Under the pieces are notes generated by a model. The model did not search any database and was not told the origin of the DNA. It saw nothing but the letters and a program-made list of their open reading frames with translations. The position numbers and the translations under genes are program-made. Of a stretch of 64,000 nucleotides of DNA, positions 21,081 to 34,875 are shown piece after piece. Every line of letters begins with the position of its first letter. The stretch's first letter is position 1. Source of the DNA: Henckelia pumila. Taxonomy: Eukaryota; Streptophyta; Magnoliopsida; Lamiales; Gesneriaceae. Location of the stretch: assembly GCF_033568475.1 (NCBI RefSeq), contig NW_027331831.1, positions 8,370,001 to 8,434,000 of the forward strand, read 5' to 3'.

Positions 21081-24000
21081 ATGGCGCTATTCCGTCCGAG
21101 CTCCGGCGACGCCACCGGATTCAAAGTATTTTTCGCTCTCGTGGTTCTCTACGGGCTCATCTCGTGTCTTGTATACTTCGTTATTCACATGAAGTTCATC
21201 ACGCCTCTCGGCTTTGACGCGCCGCTGGATCGCTTCTCTGAAGCTAGAGCGATCGAGCATATTCGCGTTTTGGCCGAAGACATCGGCGGTCGGCAGGTCA
21301 GCAACGACGCGACGACGTGTCTGATATGCTAGCATCTATCTGTTGAATATTTGAGTAATTTTATGCATGTGATTTTGTTCTTTACCAAGTTCAATTCAAT
21401 TGTTTGGAGGACGGGAATTCGGTTATTTAGATGAATTTAATCAATGTTGAAGGTTGTTTCGCTGCTCGGTATGCTCTGTCCTTCCACCTTGCTTTGTTGA
21501 CTTTTTATTGTAATTGGTTAGGATGGTCTGAATGATTCATGATCATAATCTCGTTTCAGTAATTTATTGGTAATATCTATTGGAGCTATGATGTTTGTTT
21601 GTATGTCCCGGTTAGATTTAGTATAAGCAAGCAAATGAAAAATGAATTTCATGTATGATTTACTTGGGAAAGATCTTGTATTAGCATGCCTCTCTATTAT
21701 ACTATTTCCAGTATTCCCATAAAAAAAACTGCTTCTTTCCTGAAGATTTTCCAAGGTCAAACCTTAGAAGTCAATTTTTTTCTTGGCGTTCTTTTTAATA
21801 GAATTAGATATTCAAATTTGAGTGATTCAATCAAGCGGAATATTTTGTTGAATTTCTGCTGTAATTATGTCGAGCTAGACTCATGGTTGAACGTGGTCAA
21901 TAAACTGATGATTTTCCATTGAAAATTAACGTAATATTATATCACTGTTTTAATTTGTTTTTATTGTTCAACACACTTTTGTTGAACTTGATGCAACTAT
22001 GATGTTTAGTTGATCGAACTTGGCAATTATGAGACATTTTGAAAACAACTGAAGTAAAGTTTATTTATTTTTCTTATTGCTTGAATTCATGCGGCCACAG
22101 TGTTCATTTCTTTAGGTAAATCTCTGTAGTTGTTCTAGATACAATTGTTGTAGAACTCTGTTGAGGTTTTTGTTCTGCAATTTCTTGATTTCTTATGTAT
22201 ATATATGTATGTTCTACTTGGTTGATTTTTGAAATGAAAGTTACCATGTGTAACATTTTTTTTACTTTCAATTTCAATCCAATTAAATCTAATGCATAAA
22301 CTTCCTGTTTCCCTAGCCTTTGTAGTTTTGGGAACCAAACATTTACTTTTTATTTATTTATTTATATTTTCCTTTTTGGTTATCAAGCGTCATAGAAGAT
22401 GTGACAGTTTTGTGATTTAATTTCATCTAGGAGGGAAGTCCAGGTTTAAGACAGGCAGCAAAGTACATAAAAACACAGTTAGAAATGATAAAAGAACGAG
22501 CTGGATCTGATTTTAGGTCAGTGTATTGATTAATATATGAAGTGTATCTAAATTATTGATTGTTACACTATTTTAAGGTGGCGTGCGAAGAAATTGCTTC
22601 AGTATTTGTTTGTTTGTATTTTCAGGATAGAGATCGAAGAAACCATAGTTAATGGCTCATTCAATATGATTTTTTTGGGGCAGAGCTTAACACTAACTTA
22701 TAGAAATCATACAAATATCCTAATGAGGTACTTTACCTATTGTTTTGCTTTGTTCGCTTTCTATACATTTCTGTTTATTATACCTTTGACCAGTTTGTTG
22801 AGTCAAAATTATTAGTTTGAGGTTGTAGTTTAATTTGGGTTTGATTATGATTAAATTTTGTCAGGTATCTTTGATTTGGCTCCTTATTGTTGCGTTAAGT
22901 ATGTTGCTGTATCGAGAAATTTTAGCATCTAATATATCTGTTAGATATAAGTTCCCTCCTCACATGAGAAAAAGGACCAGTATTTTGATATGCAGTTTTG
23001 TTGTTGCTAATGTTTCTCTCGTTTTAAAATCTTATCCCTTCTCTGTTGGTACTACCACCTGTCCCATTTAAGGTATCCAAATATTATTTTGTTTTATTAT
23101 GAAATTAATGTAATAGCTAGTTGGATTTGTTGAGTGGCAGCTGCAATCCATAATATCTCCAATATGTAAACGGCGATTAGACTAAACACAGTATTGCGGA
23201 GTATTTTTTGATTGAATGCTTGCTACAAGAAGTGCTTTGTGAATGCCTCAAGTCACTTAATCCAACTTCAATCAACGTGCAGGATTTCATCAATAAATTC
23301 TCTAGACACTGACACATCAGTGTTATTGAACGGTCATTTTGATACCCCGCCTGGTTCGCCAGGAGCTGGTGATTGTGGTTCATGTGTTGGTGGGTGGAAT
23401 GCACAATATGGTCTTGTTTACAGTAGCGCAATGAAGTTTGGCTTAATTTTTACTAGTTTTTCTTTGACAGCATCATTACTCGAACTAGCAAGGCTCACAG
23501 TAGATGCTGGCTGGATTCCTCCTAAGCCAGTTATATTCTTATTTAATGGAGCAGAAGAACTATTTATGCTGGTGAGTGATATTATTTTTATTTTACTTGC
23601 CCTTGTGCTTTTAACATTGTTGTCCTCTGATTCTTGGTTTGGTTTTTATAACAATAATAGTACATCTACAAGTATGGATATTTTGTTCCCACCATGGTAC
23701 TGTAAAGTTCAGTTCGTTTCACCGTGATGTATTTCTTCTTCTCTTCAAGGATCAAACATGCAAACCACATTCTGGTATTGATTTGTTTAACATGGCGTCA
23801 GATTTGATTCGTTTTTTTCTTTTCTATGTATGGCACAAACGAGTCAATATGTTAAACCAAGCATTATTTGCAAAGTTCCACTTTGCAATCACTTAATAAA
23901 GTTGATTGATCAATTGCTGATATTTTTTTTTTCCTGTAAGAAATATCATTTTACAAAAAAAATTATTTGTCCACTCGATTTTGTGCTATAAATGCCCTTA

Positions 24001-27000
24001 TTGGTTGCCGGGACTATGATAGTATTTATGTGTGAAATAATATGGAAAAAAAAATTTGTTGGATTACTTCTTTGCTTTTACCTTCTTAAGGCATTATAGG
24101 TTCTACATCAAGCCAGTGCAAATGAGTGTGAGATAGGTTTTTGTTAGATGTCTCACATCGGCTGGATGAAGTCCTTGGAAGTTGTAAATATGGACTTGGA
24201 CAATTCTCCTTCCCTTGAGCTAGCTTTTGGGGAGTAGTTAGACCCAAGTCCATGATCTTAACATGGTTTTTAAATTTGAATGCAAATTGTGTGTTCCAGT
24301 TCCGGTTGCATATCATGGCTTATTTCTTATTGTATCAGGGTTCACATGGCTTCATGACAACACATAGATGGCGGGATACAATAGGAGCTTTTATTGATGT
24401 TGAGGCATCTGGGACAGGAGGTTTTGGTAAGTTTCAAATTGAAATGTTATGGAATGTCACGATGCAGCAATTTGTGGTCTTGAATTGAATCTGGATTATT
24501 GCTAGACATTTTCTATAATTTTTTTTGATTAGTTTTGCTATCTGGTTAGACTATGGTAAATGTTTTTTGAACTAGGGATGAAATCGAAGCTTTCAGCCTT
24601 CTATGGTGTATTAGTTTGCTATTGATTGCAGGAAAATTATGTGGAGGGTGCAAATTTACCTCCCTTCATGAGATTGAATTTCTTCAGGAGCTGAGTTCTT
24701 TGTTGATTTTCATTGTAATATTTCTCACTCGACAGATTTAGTGTGCCAATCTGGTCCCGGATCTTGGCCTTCATATGTTTATGCTCAATCAGCAGTATAT
24801 CCAATGGCAAACAGTGCAGCTCAGGTTTTTGCTTTTCGTCTTTTCTGATATCAAGGAGGCTTATTTAATTTAGTTTATTTTTAAAAATGTAAATGCTAAA
24901 AATAAGTTCTTTGGACTCTTGATATTATGTGGATGTTCTGATGATTTTAGAAGCAGATAGATATGCACGACATTCATACTGTTTTTGTTTTGGTTTATAT
25001 TTGGTGCTAAACATTCTTGTTAACATGGTTTTGCCACATTAAATTGACTATCGACGTGTGTTTCCTCACCATTAGTTTATTTACATCTCGCTACTGATTG
25101 CAGTTATATTTTATTTTAACTTTTCGTTTTTCATGTTTGTCAATCCATTGCAGGATGTTTTTGGTGCAATTCCTGGTGATACAGACTATAGAATGTTTGC
25201 CAAAGATCATGGAGATATTCCTGGGTTGGATATTATCTTTCTCCTTGGAGGTTATTTTTACCACACATCCTCAGATACCGTGGAAAGAATAATGTACGTA
25301 CCAACTGCTATTTTGGTACAGTTGCTGGATGTGTTTTCAAGGTCAGAAATTTATTATTTAAATTTGTTTTTAATTGTGTGCACTTGTTTTTAGACCTGGA
25401 AGCATGCAAGCACGTGGGGACAATTTGTTTAGTGTGATGAAAGCTTTTGCTAATTCTTCTAAGTTATTAAATGCTCAAGAGCGAGTATCATTTACAGCTG
25501 CTGCTAGCAGATCCGAAGGTGAAAGAGCAGTTTTCTTTGATTACTTCTCACAGTTCTTGGTATGCCAATATTTGATTTTCAGGTTTAGTTGGCCAATAAT
25601 TTCTCTAGCTATAGTAAATATGTAAACACCAATAATCCAGGTTTTGAGCTAACTTCAATTCTGATGCATAAGTCTTTTTCAGGTCTTGTATTCAAGAAGG
25701 CTCGCGGTGGTGCTTCACAGTATTCCAATTGCTATCTTCCTCCTCATGCCTCTTTTATTACGCTTACCAACTGGGGGTTTAATTAGTTCCCTTGCTTCCT
25801 ATTACGACTTCTTGAAAGGTAATGAATTTGCTACTGAAATTCAAAATTTGTGCGTATGACTTTTTGTTACAGGTAGATTTCCTCGGTGTTCCATGTGTAA
25901 CGATTAAGTGACAATGATGCAGGATTACTGTACCATGCCAGCGGAATTGTACTGGCCATTATTTTTCCTGTAACTTTTGCTATCTTGCGGTTGCTATTCT
26001 GTGAACATTCAATGAACTGGTACAGATTTTTAGTTGCCTTAATATTGGTTTCTGGTTTTTAATATCATAATTCTCCTTTTTGTATTTTGTGTTAGAAGTC
26101 GGTCTTTTTTATGAGTTTTTGCTTCATGAATGCATCCTAATGAGAGCTCCATGGACGGATGTTCTATTATTCTGCTTAATAAATTGAAGTTTTGGTTCAT
26201 TGACAGTAGTTTTAATATGGTGTGTTTGGGTCCTCTCGCCTTTCATATTTCCTCCTTCCTGCTGCGTACTCTCACTTCCTTGATATAGGCTGAGTATTGA
26301 GTTTTTTTCCCCACCAAGGTCGTATGGGCCTTGATTAAGTTATGTGCTGTCAAGCGTTTCTGCCTGATTGGATATTTTACCCTTGACTATATCTGACATT
26401 GTCCATATTGAAGTTCAGTAGTCAAGAAGTTATTCTACTACTAGCTGGATTGCTTTTATGTTTTGATTCCTCTAATATTGTCCTCATTGTCCTTCATAAT
26501 ATTCCATTGTTCTTATCATAGAGAACTCACATACCTCATCATTTATTTTTCCAATGTAGGTTTGCACATCCACATTTGGCGTTTTTTATGTCCGTACCCT
26601 GCTCAATTGTTGGTCTGTTAGTTCCAAGAGTGATTTGGAAACAATTTCCACTTTCTCAAGATTTTTCTGCTTTCTCATTACCAAGAGAGGTGTGTGCTTC
26701 TGTGTTAATCTTATTTAATCAGGGTATTGGATTGTCTCATCCCTCAGGTCTATGGACAGAAAAACACTGAGATGCTATATATCTAACAAGAAAAATTTGT
26801 TGAATGTAGAAGCGTTAACTCTTCTGATATCTTTTTACATAGTTCATTGAGCTAATGTCAAGTAGTTGCTGAATAAGTCATAAGGCTTTTACCTTGCTGC
26901 TTTACAAACGCACCTCTGCCGAATTTGGTACATGTCTGAAGTAAATGGCTAAAATGGGCAGAAACTTAGGTGTACATGGTCTTGTGCTAGGCTATATTCA

Positions 27001-30000
27001 ACTATTGAATTGAATTCACGTGCTTAGTTTGAGTTTTGCAATGTCATGATATTTACATTATTTCACTCTTGATTAGTTCTGATTCGACATGTTTGCAGGA
27101 GTTGGTTGATGAAGCTAGGTTTTGGGGAGCATTTGGATTATATTCTTTCATTACCCTGGTGCATGCATTACTAATTTAGTTTTTTTTTGTAGTTGAGAAG
27201 TTTATTCTTTTGGTTTCCTAAAAAATCATGATTACAATCCTTAAATTGCTAACTAAAAATTGGAAGCAGGTATACCTTTTATCTGGGTTGAGTAGCGGTT
27301 TTGTGACATTCTTTATATCAGTTTTTATGGTTCCTGCATGGATCTCCTTTTGTTTATCAGTCAAGTCCTTTGGTCGCAAATCTCTCAGGTACACTACATT
27401 ACATAATTCTTTGATCATGTTCTATTACTTATTTTCTCTACTTTTGTCCAGAATATGCCAACACTCCATGTTCTTGTTGGTGGTTCTGTTTCTTATGTGG
27501 AAACAGTTTACTTTGTTCAAACCGTTGAGTTTGTAATATTTGTTTGGAAATTTGGTATGACCAAGATGTTTTGTCAGGTCAACAGCATGCTACGTCGTCC
27601 CTTTGATACCTTGCTTGATGTACTCTGTCTATTTTGGGGGATTTCTTGCTGTGTTTGTAATTGAGAAAATGGGCATGACAGGCTCGCATCCACCCCCCTA
27701 TGGTTAGTTTTCTAATTCGGTTTTTGTTCACATCTAAGAGTGAATAGAGGAGAAACTTGTGGGTTTTGCTCCTTTTTTAGTATCCTCCCAGATCTGGTGC
27801 ATGCTTTTTATTTTCCATTTATTTTTAAACGTAAGGTGTCAAGAAAAATCTTGTGTTCTCTCACTTGTAGCTTTATTATACTTGAAGCATCTGGATCTAG
27901 ACAAATTAGTGCATAGAACTAGCGAGAAACCACACGATTTATGTTCTTGACTGAATTGATGAGGATTGAGGAACAACCAACAAGAGACGAGATTGTCTTG
28001 TATGCATATTACAGGAAATTAAGGCCTCGTTTGGATTTGATAGACATTTTTTAAAAAAAGCACTTTTTTAAGCTATAATTTTTGGCTTTTGAAAAAGCTC
28101 TAATTTTGACTTAAAAAAGTTCTTATTTAAGCACTTTTTTGGTCAACCAAACACTTTATTAAATGAAAAGCACTTAAAAAAGTGCTTTTTTGGCCTAGCT
28201 TTTGAAACCAAACCGGGCCTAAAGCTGCTAAGTCAATTATAGGCTGAAACGTAGTGAATTTCTTCTATAACTTTGATGAAGTCTCAACTATTTGCAGGGT
28301 TTTTTGTTCCTGATGTTATAACTGCAGCTGTAATTGGACTTGTAACTGGCTGGTGTGTTGGTCCTGTTTTACCTGTTGTTGAAAAGTGGGTAGCAAAATC
28401 ATCAATTGTCTGGTTTTTGCTGCAAATTACCATACTTGCTTTGGCTGTGTCATCACAATTTTTTCCCTATAGCCAAGATGCACCTAAGAGAGTTGTACTT
28501 CAGCATACTATTGAAACTACAGGTACTCTTCTCATTGTTTAAAATCGAACTATTCTTGAATTCCTTTTTGTAAGATATTTCTGTGCAGTCATGGACTATT
28601 GTCTTGATAGGCCTTCTAACGAGCATCTAATTATCCATTTATAGATGCAAACCACATATTGGAAGCCAACTTCGATTTTGCAGTAGTGGACTCAAATTCC
28701 CTAATGTTTGTTTTCAAACATGCGCCAGCAGCGGTGAAGGAACTTCATGCTAATCCAGAAATTAGTTTTGACACTGTTAATCAGTCAAATTTTCAGAGAT
28801 GGAAGGTACTCTCTTGCATCTTATGGCAGAAACCTAAAAGTAACCGCATGTTAATCCATTATTGTTTATAAATTCAACTTTTTGTTTCCCCTTTGTCATT
28901 TGAGTATTACAAACAAAAAAATTTCTCATTACTCCACTTTAATTAGCTGGTGCCATCCCAATATACCTAGAAGGATGACGATATGTGACGATCCTGTATA
29001 TGATATACTTTATTTTCTTTTGCAGGGTATATTTCCAATATCTTCCCTGTTTTCAAGAAGCTTAAAATTCCCTGCTAAAACAGATGATATCTTGAGTCAG
29101 TACAGACTCTTCCCGTATTTATCAACTGACAAATCCCAACTTATTCGAGTTGGAGGACCTCGGAGAGTCTACTTGGAATTATCCTTGGGGTAATACTTTA
29201 TTGAAAGCATGCAAAACAATGAATTAGATATTAATACCAGCTAAAATATGACCATTCATTAGGACCGGAGCCAAATTACAAATAATATACGAACTATTTT
29301 GTTACTTATTTGTGAATTAATTAGCTTGTGTTAATATTTCTGAGTGGTTTCTAACTAAACACAATAGAGATGTTAATATTTTTCTGTATATTTTTGTCTC
29401 AGTTCTTTGAAGCAGGTGTGGGTTGCTGTCCTTAACATTACTGGCCCGTTATCAAATTGGTCTTTCGCAGACAATGTAGTTCCAGGTGATTCAATTTTCT
29501 TTGGTGCCTCCAGATGTTTCTTCTTTCGCTGTTATGTTAAATCTCTGTGAATTTCTTAAAGCTCCGGTGGAGTTCGGGAATGGGCCACCATCGTATATAT
29601 GTAGACTGACTGGAGCAGGCCGTGAAAACTGGACCTTTTGGTTGGAGGTAAACTTTTAATTCCTAATCAAGCTCCAAACTTGCGCACTTCGAGGTTGATC
29701 GATCAGTCAATACTCGAGCTCGACGTGGTTGTCTAGCTTTTTGGTCGATCTCGAGCTTACAATTAAAGCTCGAAAACTTTCAAACAAGTTGGAGATGACT
29801 AAGCTGTTAGAAAAGTTAATTGTAAGCAAGGAAAAAAAAGAAAAGAAAAATCGTAACATGATATGCTATGGCCTATGTCAATACATGCTAATATCCTTTT
29901 AATATGAATTGTGCAGGCAAGTAATTCTGAATCTCTGAAGGTTGAGATTGCTGTAGTAGACCTGCATTTAACCGAGTCAACGAAGAAGTTGAAAGCCCTT

Positions 30001-30060
30001 TTCCCTAATTGGATGGATGTCGCTACATTGACAACTTTCATCTCTACCTATTTCGTATAA
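21081..30060 (+). CDS. ERMP1: Endoplasmic reticulum metallopeptidase 1-like, M28 family (21 exons, 874 aa)
   Basis: A membrane-bound zinc peptidase of family M28, expected in the ER membrane. Exons: 21081-21296, 22431-22516, 22626-22727, 23283-23389, 23471-23571, 24339-24426, 24736-24824, 25154-25293, 25394-25559, 25683-25818, 25923-26019, 26560-26689, 27099-27158, 27270-27388, 27578-27702, 28298-28522, 28645-28805, 29026-29189, 29403-29485, 29562-29647, 29917-30060. All are GT-AG and the frame stays open throughout. The N-terminal membrane helix is at about residues 14-36. Zinc and catalytic residues are present: H153 and D155 in NGHFDTPP, D165, E199-E200 in NGAEE, D224 and H300 in YFYHTSSDT. 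The C-terminal half has several membrane helices, then a lumen-type domain. Length and order match plant ERMP1-like proteins; the physiological substrate is unknown. Introns 5 and 15 carry transposon insertions, and the last exon has been duplicated downstream. Confidence 0.93.
24142..24263. mobile_element. TRIM-like solo LTR in ERMP1 intron 5
   Basis: It runs from TGTTAGATGTCTCACATCGG to GATCTTAACA, a 122-bp TG...CA unit whose wording (CTCACATCGG, GACCCAAGTCCA) I recall as a common short LTR in plant introns. The immediate 5-bp flanks do not match exactly, although GGTTTTT occurs on both sides. Confidence 0.5.
28023..28219. mobile_element. Tourist-like (PIF/Harbinger) MITE in ERMP1 intron 15
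   Basis: The left end GGCCTCGTTTGG and the right end, minus strand, GGCCCGGTTTGG are terminal inverted repeats. TAA flanks both sides (28020-28022, 28220-28222), the usual 3-bp target of this group. The body is A/T-rich with AAAAAGCACTT words in both orientations. Confidence 0.7.
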
Positions 30061-30254
30061 TGGTTTTCTTAAAACAATTTATGTTTCGCTAGGAAAACTA
30101 TTTTGAACAAAATTTAAGTTATGGACAGTTTCTTTGGTTTTCTAGTTACCTTGTCTGTCATCAAGCTAATTTTTTTGGAAGTCGTTTCACATTTCGCTCA
30201 TACGCTAAATCCCAATTCGTGCATGCACTCCTGAGAGTTTGGCCGCTAGTGAAA

Positions 30255-30493
30255 TACTTCATCCGTCTCAATTATATTGTCCACGTTTTTTTTTTTATTT
30301 GTTTCAAATATATAGTCATATACCATATTTAGTAATATTTTTTTACATTTCTTTACTAATATATTAACTACATCTTGAAAATTGTGCAATCATTTTTAAT
30401 ACATTAAATAGGGATAAAATAGGAAGTTTATATAAAATTTACTTTTTCAATAATTTTTTCAAGAGGACAATATGTATAGGACAAAGGGAGCAT
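30255..30493. mobile_element. Stowaway-like MITE (unit A)
   Basis: TACTTCATCCGTCTCAATTA at the left is mirrored at the right (minus strand TATGCTCCCTTTGTCCTATA), the CTCCCTCCGTCC-type terminus of plant MITEs. Copies recur in units B (32503-32761) and C (from 34615, right end lost). Confidence 0.6.
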
Positions 30494-30570
30494 AATTTTC
30501 TAAAATAAAAATACAAAAAATTATTTTGTAACTAGAGCCACCATAAAGGATAATGAAATTAATATAACGT

Positions 30571-30760
30571 GTACTTGAGGGGTGCCCAAGTAGGTGAGAG
30601 TTTGATCAGAGATCAGAAGTTCGATTTCTCATGTCAATACTTTTTTGGACTAACTCGGTGCGGTTTACTTGATTAACGTAGTTTTCAGACTATTGCGTTA
30701 GTTTGGAATTTACTTTGTGCGCATCGAAAGATAGCGGTTGTGGATTTTCACGTTATTAAA
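30571..30760 (+). mobile_element. tRNA-derived SINE, Au-like (unit A)
   Basis: A tRNA-like head with a box-B-like AGTTCGATTT at about 30618 is followed by the GTGCGGTTTACTTG and GTGCGCATCGAAAGATAGCG words, which resemble the conserved 3' part of the plant Au SINE as I remember it. Confidence 0.55.
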
Positions 30761-31294
30761 ATGTCAAATGTATGTAATTCAAAATTATTAGTGTTCAGCA
30801 ATCGATATTACATCAAATATCTGATTATGATGATTTAACTGAGACTTCTACGTATATTTTTATGATTACTTTACTAGGAAGTTGGAACAATGGACTTGAT
30901 CATACTAAAGATCAATGAAAGTTTGTTAAATGGTTTCTTAATTGTTACATGTTTTCTTAATTTTTAGCATTCTTTGAGTGGGGAGGACATAATATCTCTC
31001 ACTAAAAGAGACACATGAGTTCGATCACAAGTGATATAGTGAATTTAAAACATCGGCAACTCAAAATTATATGTGTTGCTCCAAATTTTGAGTTAAATAT
31101 CTCCACTAAAAGAGAAGTAGCATAAAAAAAAGAGAAAAGAAAGACACGAGTTCGATTGTAGGTCATAAGTGAAAACTCTCTAATCTCTACCTATGTGTTA
31201 TAAAACAAAAAATTTCTACATTCCAACTTGAAAAATTCCTGAATTTAAAACATTGTCAACTTGTAAAATATATGCGACACTCCAAATTCGGGAA

Positions 31295-31515
31295 AATTAG
31301 CAATTTGGTCCTGTATGTTGGCTTGTTTTTTGTTTTGGTCATGTATATTGTCATGTTTTGGAAAAAATACAATAACTTTGATATATTTTTGGTTTTGGTC
31401 CTGTATGTTATCATGTTTTGGAAAAGGTACAATAAATTATATATGTTTTTGGTTTTGATCCTGAATGTTTTCATGTTTTGAAAAAGATAGAATAACTTTG
31501 ATATTTTTTTGGATT
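31295..31515. repeat. 60-bp tandem array (unit A)
   Basis: Three to four imperfect copies of a 60-bp unit containing TTTTGGTCCTGTATGTT, TCATGTTTTGGAAAAG and TACAATAACTTTGATAT. Because 60 is divisible by three, both strands show spurious repetitive open frames. Confidence 0.85.
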
Positions 31516-32165
31516 TCATCCCATGTTACCAGAACTCTCGAGAGATGTTGGGTTTTGCTTAGTTGACATAAGATTTCGCCAACTTGGCACCTATTAATTT
31601 TCATGTGGTATAATTTGGGTTCAATATGAGCAAAATTAACTGTAACAAAATAAAACATAAAAGAAAAATACAGGAATCATTTACCTCAAACAAAATTTCA
31701 CACAAACAAAAATCTAATTAAATGGTCGGCCCCTTTTATCTCAATAAAAGAGATTTAAATGGCTAAATTTTTTATCACAGGACTTGCATATGGATACACT
31801 GCCCGTCAGTTACCTCGAAGGTAATTTTATTAAAACAAAAACATAACCAAAATTTATTGGGTTTTATTATTTAATAGGGGTAGAATACGATTTGGACTCG
31901 GCCTCTTCAACCTATATTTTTGTTTGTGTGAAGGTTTTTTTTAGATACATGATTCACGTATTTTTTATATATATTTTTGTTTTTTTTTTTGTTTTTTAAG
32001 TTAATTCTGTTTATGTGGAATCCAATTTAAAGCTCGAAAACACTGCCTAAGCTGTTCGGAAAGTTAATTGTAGAAAGAAAAAAGGAAAGAAAAGAAAAAA
32101 TGTAACATGATATGCTATGGCCTATGTCAATGCATGCTAATATCCTTTTAATATGAATTGTGCTT

Positions 32166-32309
32166 GCGAGTAATTCTGAAGCTCTGAAGGTTGAGATTGC
32201 TGTAGTAGACCTGCATTTAACCGAGTCAACGAAGAAGTTGAAAGCCCTTTTCCCTAATTGGATGGATGTCGCTACATTGACAACTTTCATCTCTACCTAT
32301 TTCGTATAA
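32166..32309 (+). pseudogene. Duplicated ERMP1 last exon, copy B (acceptor lost)
   Basis: 144 bp, nearly identical to 29917-30060, including the stop. The splice acceptor that reads GTGCAG|GCAAGT in the gene is GTGCTT|GCGAGT here, so the AG is gone and this copy should not be spliced at the same site. Confidence 0.88.
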
Positions 32310-32837
32310 TGGTTTTCTTAAAACAATTTATGTTTCGCTAGGGAAACTATTTTGAACAGAATTTAAGTTATGGACAGTTTCTTTAGTTTCCTAGTTACCT
32401 TGTCTGTCATCAGCTAATTTTTTTTGAAGTCGTTCCACATTTCGCTCATACGCTAAATCCCAATTCGTGCGTGCACTCCTGAGAGTTTGGCCGCTAGTGA
32501 AATACTTCATCTGTCCCAATTATATTGTTAATGTTTTCTTTTTTGTTTGTTTCAAATGTATAGTCATATACAATATTTCGTAATATTTTTTTACATTTCT
32601 TTACTAATATATTAACTACACCTTGAAAATTGTGCAATCATTTTTTAATACATTAAATAGGGATAAAATAGGAAGTCTATATAAAATTTACTTTTTTAAT
32701 AATTTTTTCTTAATCTGTGTGAAAAAGAAAAGAGGACAATATATATAGGACATAGGGAGTATAATTTTCTCAAATAAAAATAAAAAAAATTATTTTGAAG
32801 CTAGAGCCACTCTAAAGGATAATGAAATTAACATAAC

Positions 32838-33030
32838 GTGTACTTGAGGGGTGCCCAAGTAGGTGAGAGTTTGACCAGATATCAGGAGTTCGATTCCTCC
32901 TGTCAATACCTTCTTGGACTAGCCCGGTGCGGTTTACTTGACTAACGTAGTTTTCAGGCTATTGCGTTACTTTGGAGTTTACTTTGTGCGCATCGAAAGA
33001 TAGCGGTTGTTGGATTTTCACGTTATTAAA
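32838..33030 (+). mobile_element. Au-like SINE (unit B)
   Basis: This is the best preserved copy: the box-B-like word reads AGTTCGATTCCTCC, closer to tRNA consensus than in unit A. The tail matches unit A. Confidence 0.55.
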
Positions 33031-33404
33031 ATGTCAAATGTATGTAATTCAAAATTATTGGTGTTTTCTTAATTTTTAGCATTCTTTGAGTGGGGAGGAC
33101 ATAGTATCTCTCACTAAAAGAGAGACATGAGTTCGATCACAAGTGATAAAGTGAATTTAAAACATCGGCAACTCTAAATTATATGTGTTGCTCCAAATTT
33201 TGAGTTAAATATCTCCACTAAAAGAGAAGTAACAGAAAAAAAGAGAAAATAAAGACACGAGTTCGATTGTAGGTCATAAGTGAAAACTCTCTAATCTCTA
33301 CCTATGTATTATAAAACAAAATATTTCTACATTCCAACTTGAAAAATTCCTGAATTTAAAACATTGTCAACTTGTAAAATATATGCGACACTCCAAATTT
33401 GGAA

Positions 33405-33622
33405 AAATTAGCAATTTGGTCCTGTATGTTGGCCTGTTTTTTGTTTTGGTCATGTATATTATCATGTTTTGGAAAAGATACAATAACTTGGATATATTTT
33501 TTATTTTGGTCCTGTATGTTGTCATGTTTTGGAAAAGTTACAATAATTATATATGTTTTTGGTTTTGATCCTGAATGTTTTCATGTTTTGGAAAAGATAC
33601 AATAACTTTGATATTTTTTTGG
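33405..33622. repeat. 60-bp tandem array (unit B)
   Basis: Same 60-bp unit and same order of variants as the unit A array. Confidence 0.85.
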
Positions 33623-34277
33623 ATTTCATCCCATGTTACCAGAACCCTCGAGAGATGTCGGGTTTTGTTTAGTTGACATAAGATTTCGCCAACTTGGCAC
33701 CTATTAATTTTTATGTGGTATAATTTGGGTTCAATATGAGCAAAATTAACTGTAACAAAATAAAACATAAAAGAAAAATACGGAAATCATTTACCTCAAA
33801 CAAAATTTCGCACAAACAAAAATTTAATTAAAGGGTCGGCCCCTTTTATCTCAATAAAATAGATTTAAATGGCTAATATTTTTATCACATGACTTGCATA
33901 TGGATACACTGCCCGTCATTTACCTCGAAGGTAATTTTATTAAAACAAAAACATAACCAAAATTTATTGGGTTTTATTATTTAATAGGGGTAGAATACGA
34001 TTTAGACTCGGCCTCTTCAACCTATATTTTTGTTTGTGTGAAGGTTTTTTTTAGATACATGATTCACGTATTTTTTATATATATTTTTGTTTTTTTTTTT
34101 GTTTTTTAAGTTAATTCTGTTTATGTGAAATCCAATTTAAAGATCGAAAACACTGCCTAAGCTGTTCGGAAAGTTAATTGTAAGAAAGAAAAAAAAAAGA
34201 AAAAGAAAAAAACGTAACATGATATGCTATGGCCTATGTCAATGCATGCTAATATTCTTTTAATATGAATTGTGCAG

Positions 34278-34421
34278 GCAAGTAATTCTGAATCTCTGAA
34301 GGTTGAGATTGCTGTAGTAGACCTGCATTTAACCGAGTCAACGAAGAAGTTGAAAGCCCTTTTCCCTAATTGGATGGATGTCGCTACATTGACAACTTTC
34401 ATCTCTACCTATTTCGTATAA
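34278..34421 (+). pseudogene. Duplicated ERMP1 last exon, copy C (splice-competent)
   Basis: 144 bp, matching the genuine last exon base for base by eye, with an intact TTGTGCAG acceptor and the same TAA. Splicing from the donor at 29648 to this site would give the same protein with a different 3' UTR. No transcript evidence is available here. Confidence 0.85.
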
Positions 34422-34875
34422 TGGTTTTTTAAAAACAATTTATGTTTCGCTATGAAAACTATTTTGAACAGAATTTAAGTTATGGACAGTTTCTTTAGTT
34501 TCCTAGTTACCTTGTCTGTCATCAGCTAATTTTTTTGGAAGTCGTTCCACATTCCGCTCATACGCTAAATCCCAATTCGTGCGTGCACTCCTGAGAGTTT
34601 GGCCGCTAGTGAAATACTTCATCCGTCCCAATTATATTGTTCATGTTTTTTTTTTTTTTGTTCCAAATATATAGTCATATACAATATTTAGTAATATTTT
34701 TTCACATTTTTTTACTAATATATTAACTACACCTTGAAAATTGTGCAATCATTTTTAATACATTAAATAGGGATAAAATAGAAAGTCTATATAAAATTTA
34801 CTTTTTCAATAATTTTTTCTTAATCTGTGTGAAAAAGAAAAGAGAAACAAATATCTGATTATGATGATTTAACTG

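Larger units (their letters stand above)
29761..32024 (+). repeat. Tandem unit A: ERMP1 terminal exon plus 3' flank
   Basis: This is the first of three direct copies of about 2.1-2.3 kb. It begins at TTAAAGCTCGAAAAC in intron 20, includes the genuine exon 21, a Stowaway-like MITE, an Au-like SINE, a 60-bp tandem array and a CTCGGCCTCTTCAACC-bearing end. Confidence 0.88.
32025..34134 (+). repeat. Tandem unit B
   Basis: The second direct copy of the ERMP1 3' segment. It starts TTTAAAGCTCGAAAACACTG. The exon copy lies 2249 bp after the genuine one. It retains the MITE, the SINE (32838-33030) and the 60-bp array (33405-33622). Confidence 0.88.

Noticed and set aside
30571-30660. Possible tRNA gene (box-B-like AGTTCGATTT)
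   Set aside because: No cloverleaf can be drawn and the 3' part is SINE-like, so it is treated as a tRNA-derived SINE.
31256-31519. Repetitive hydrophobic frames such as LVLVLYVVMFWKRYN
   Set aside because: They are translations of the 60-bp tandem array, whose length is a multiple of three, and appear on both strands of every array.
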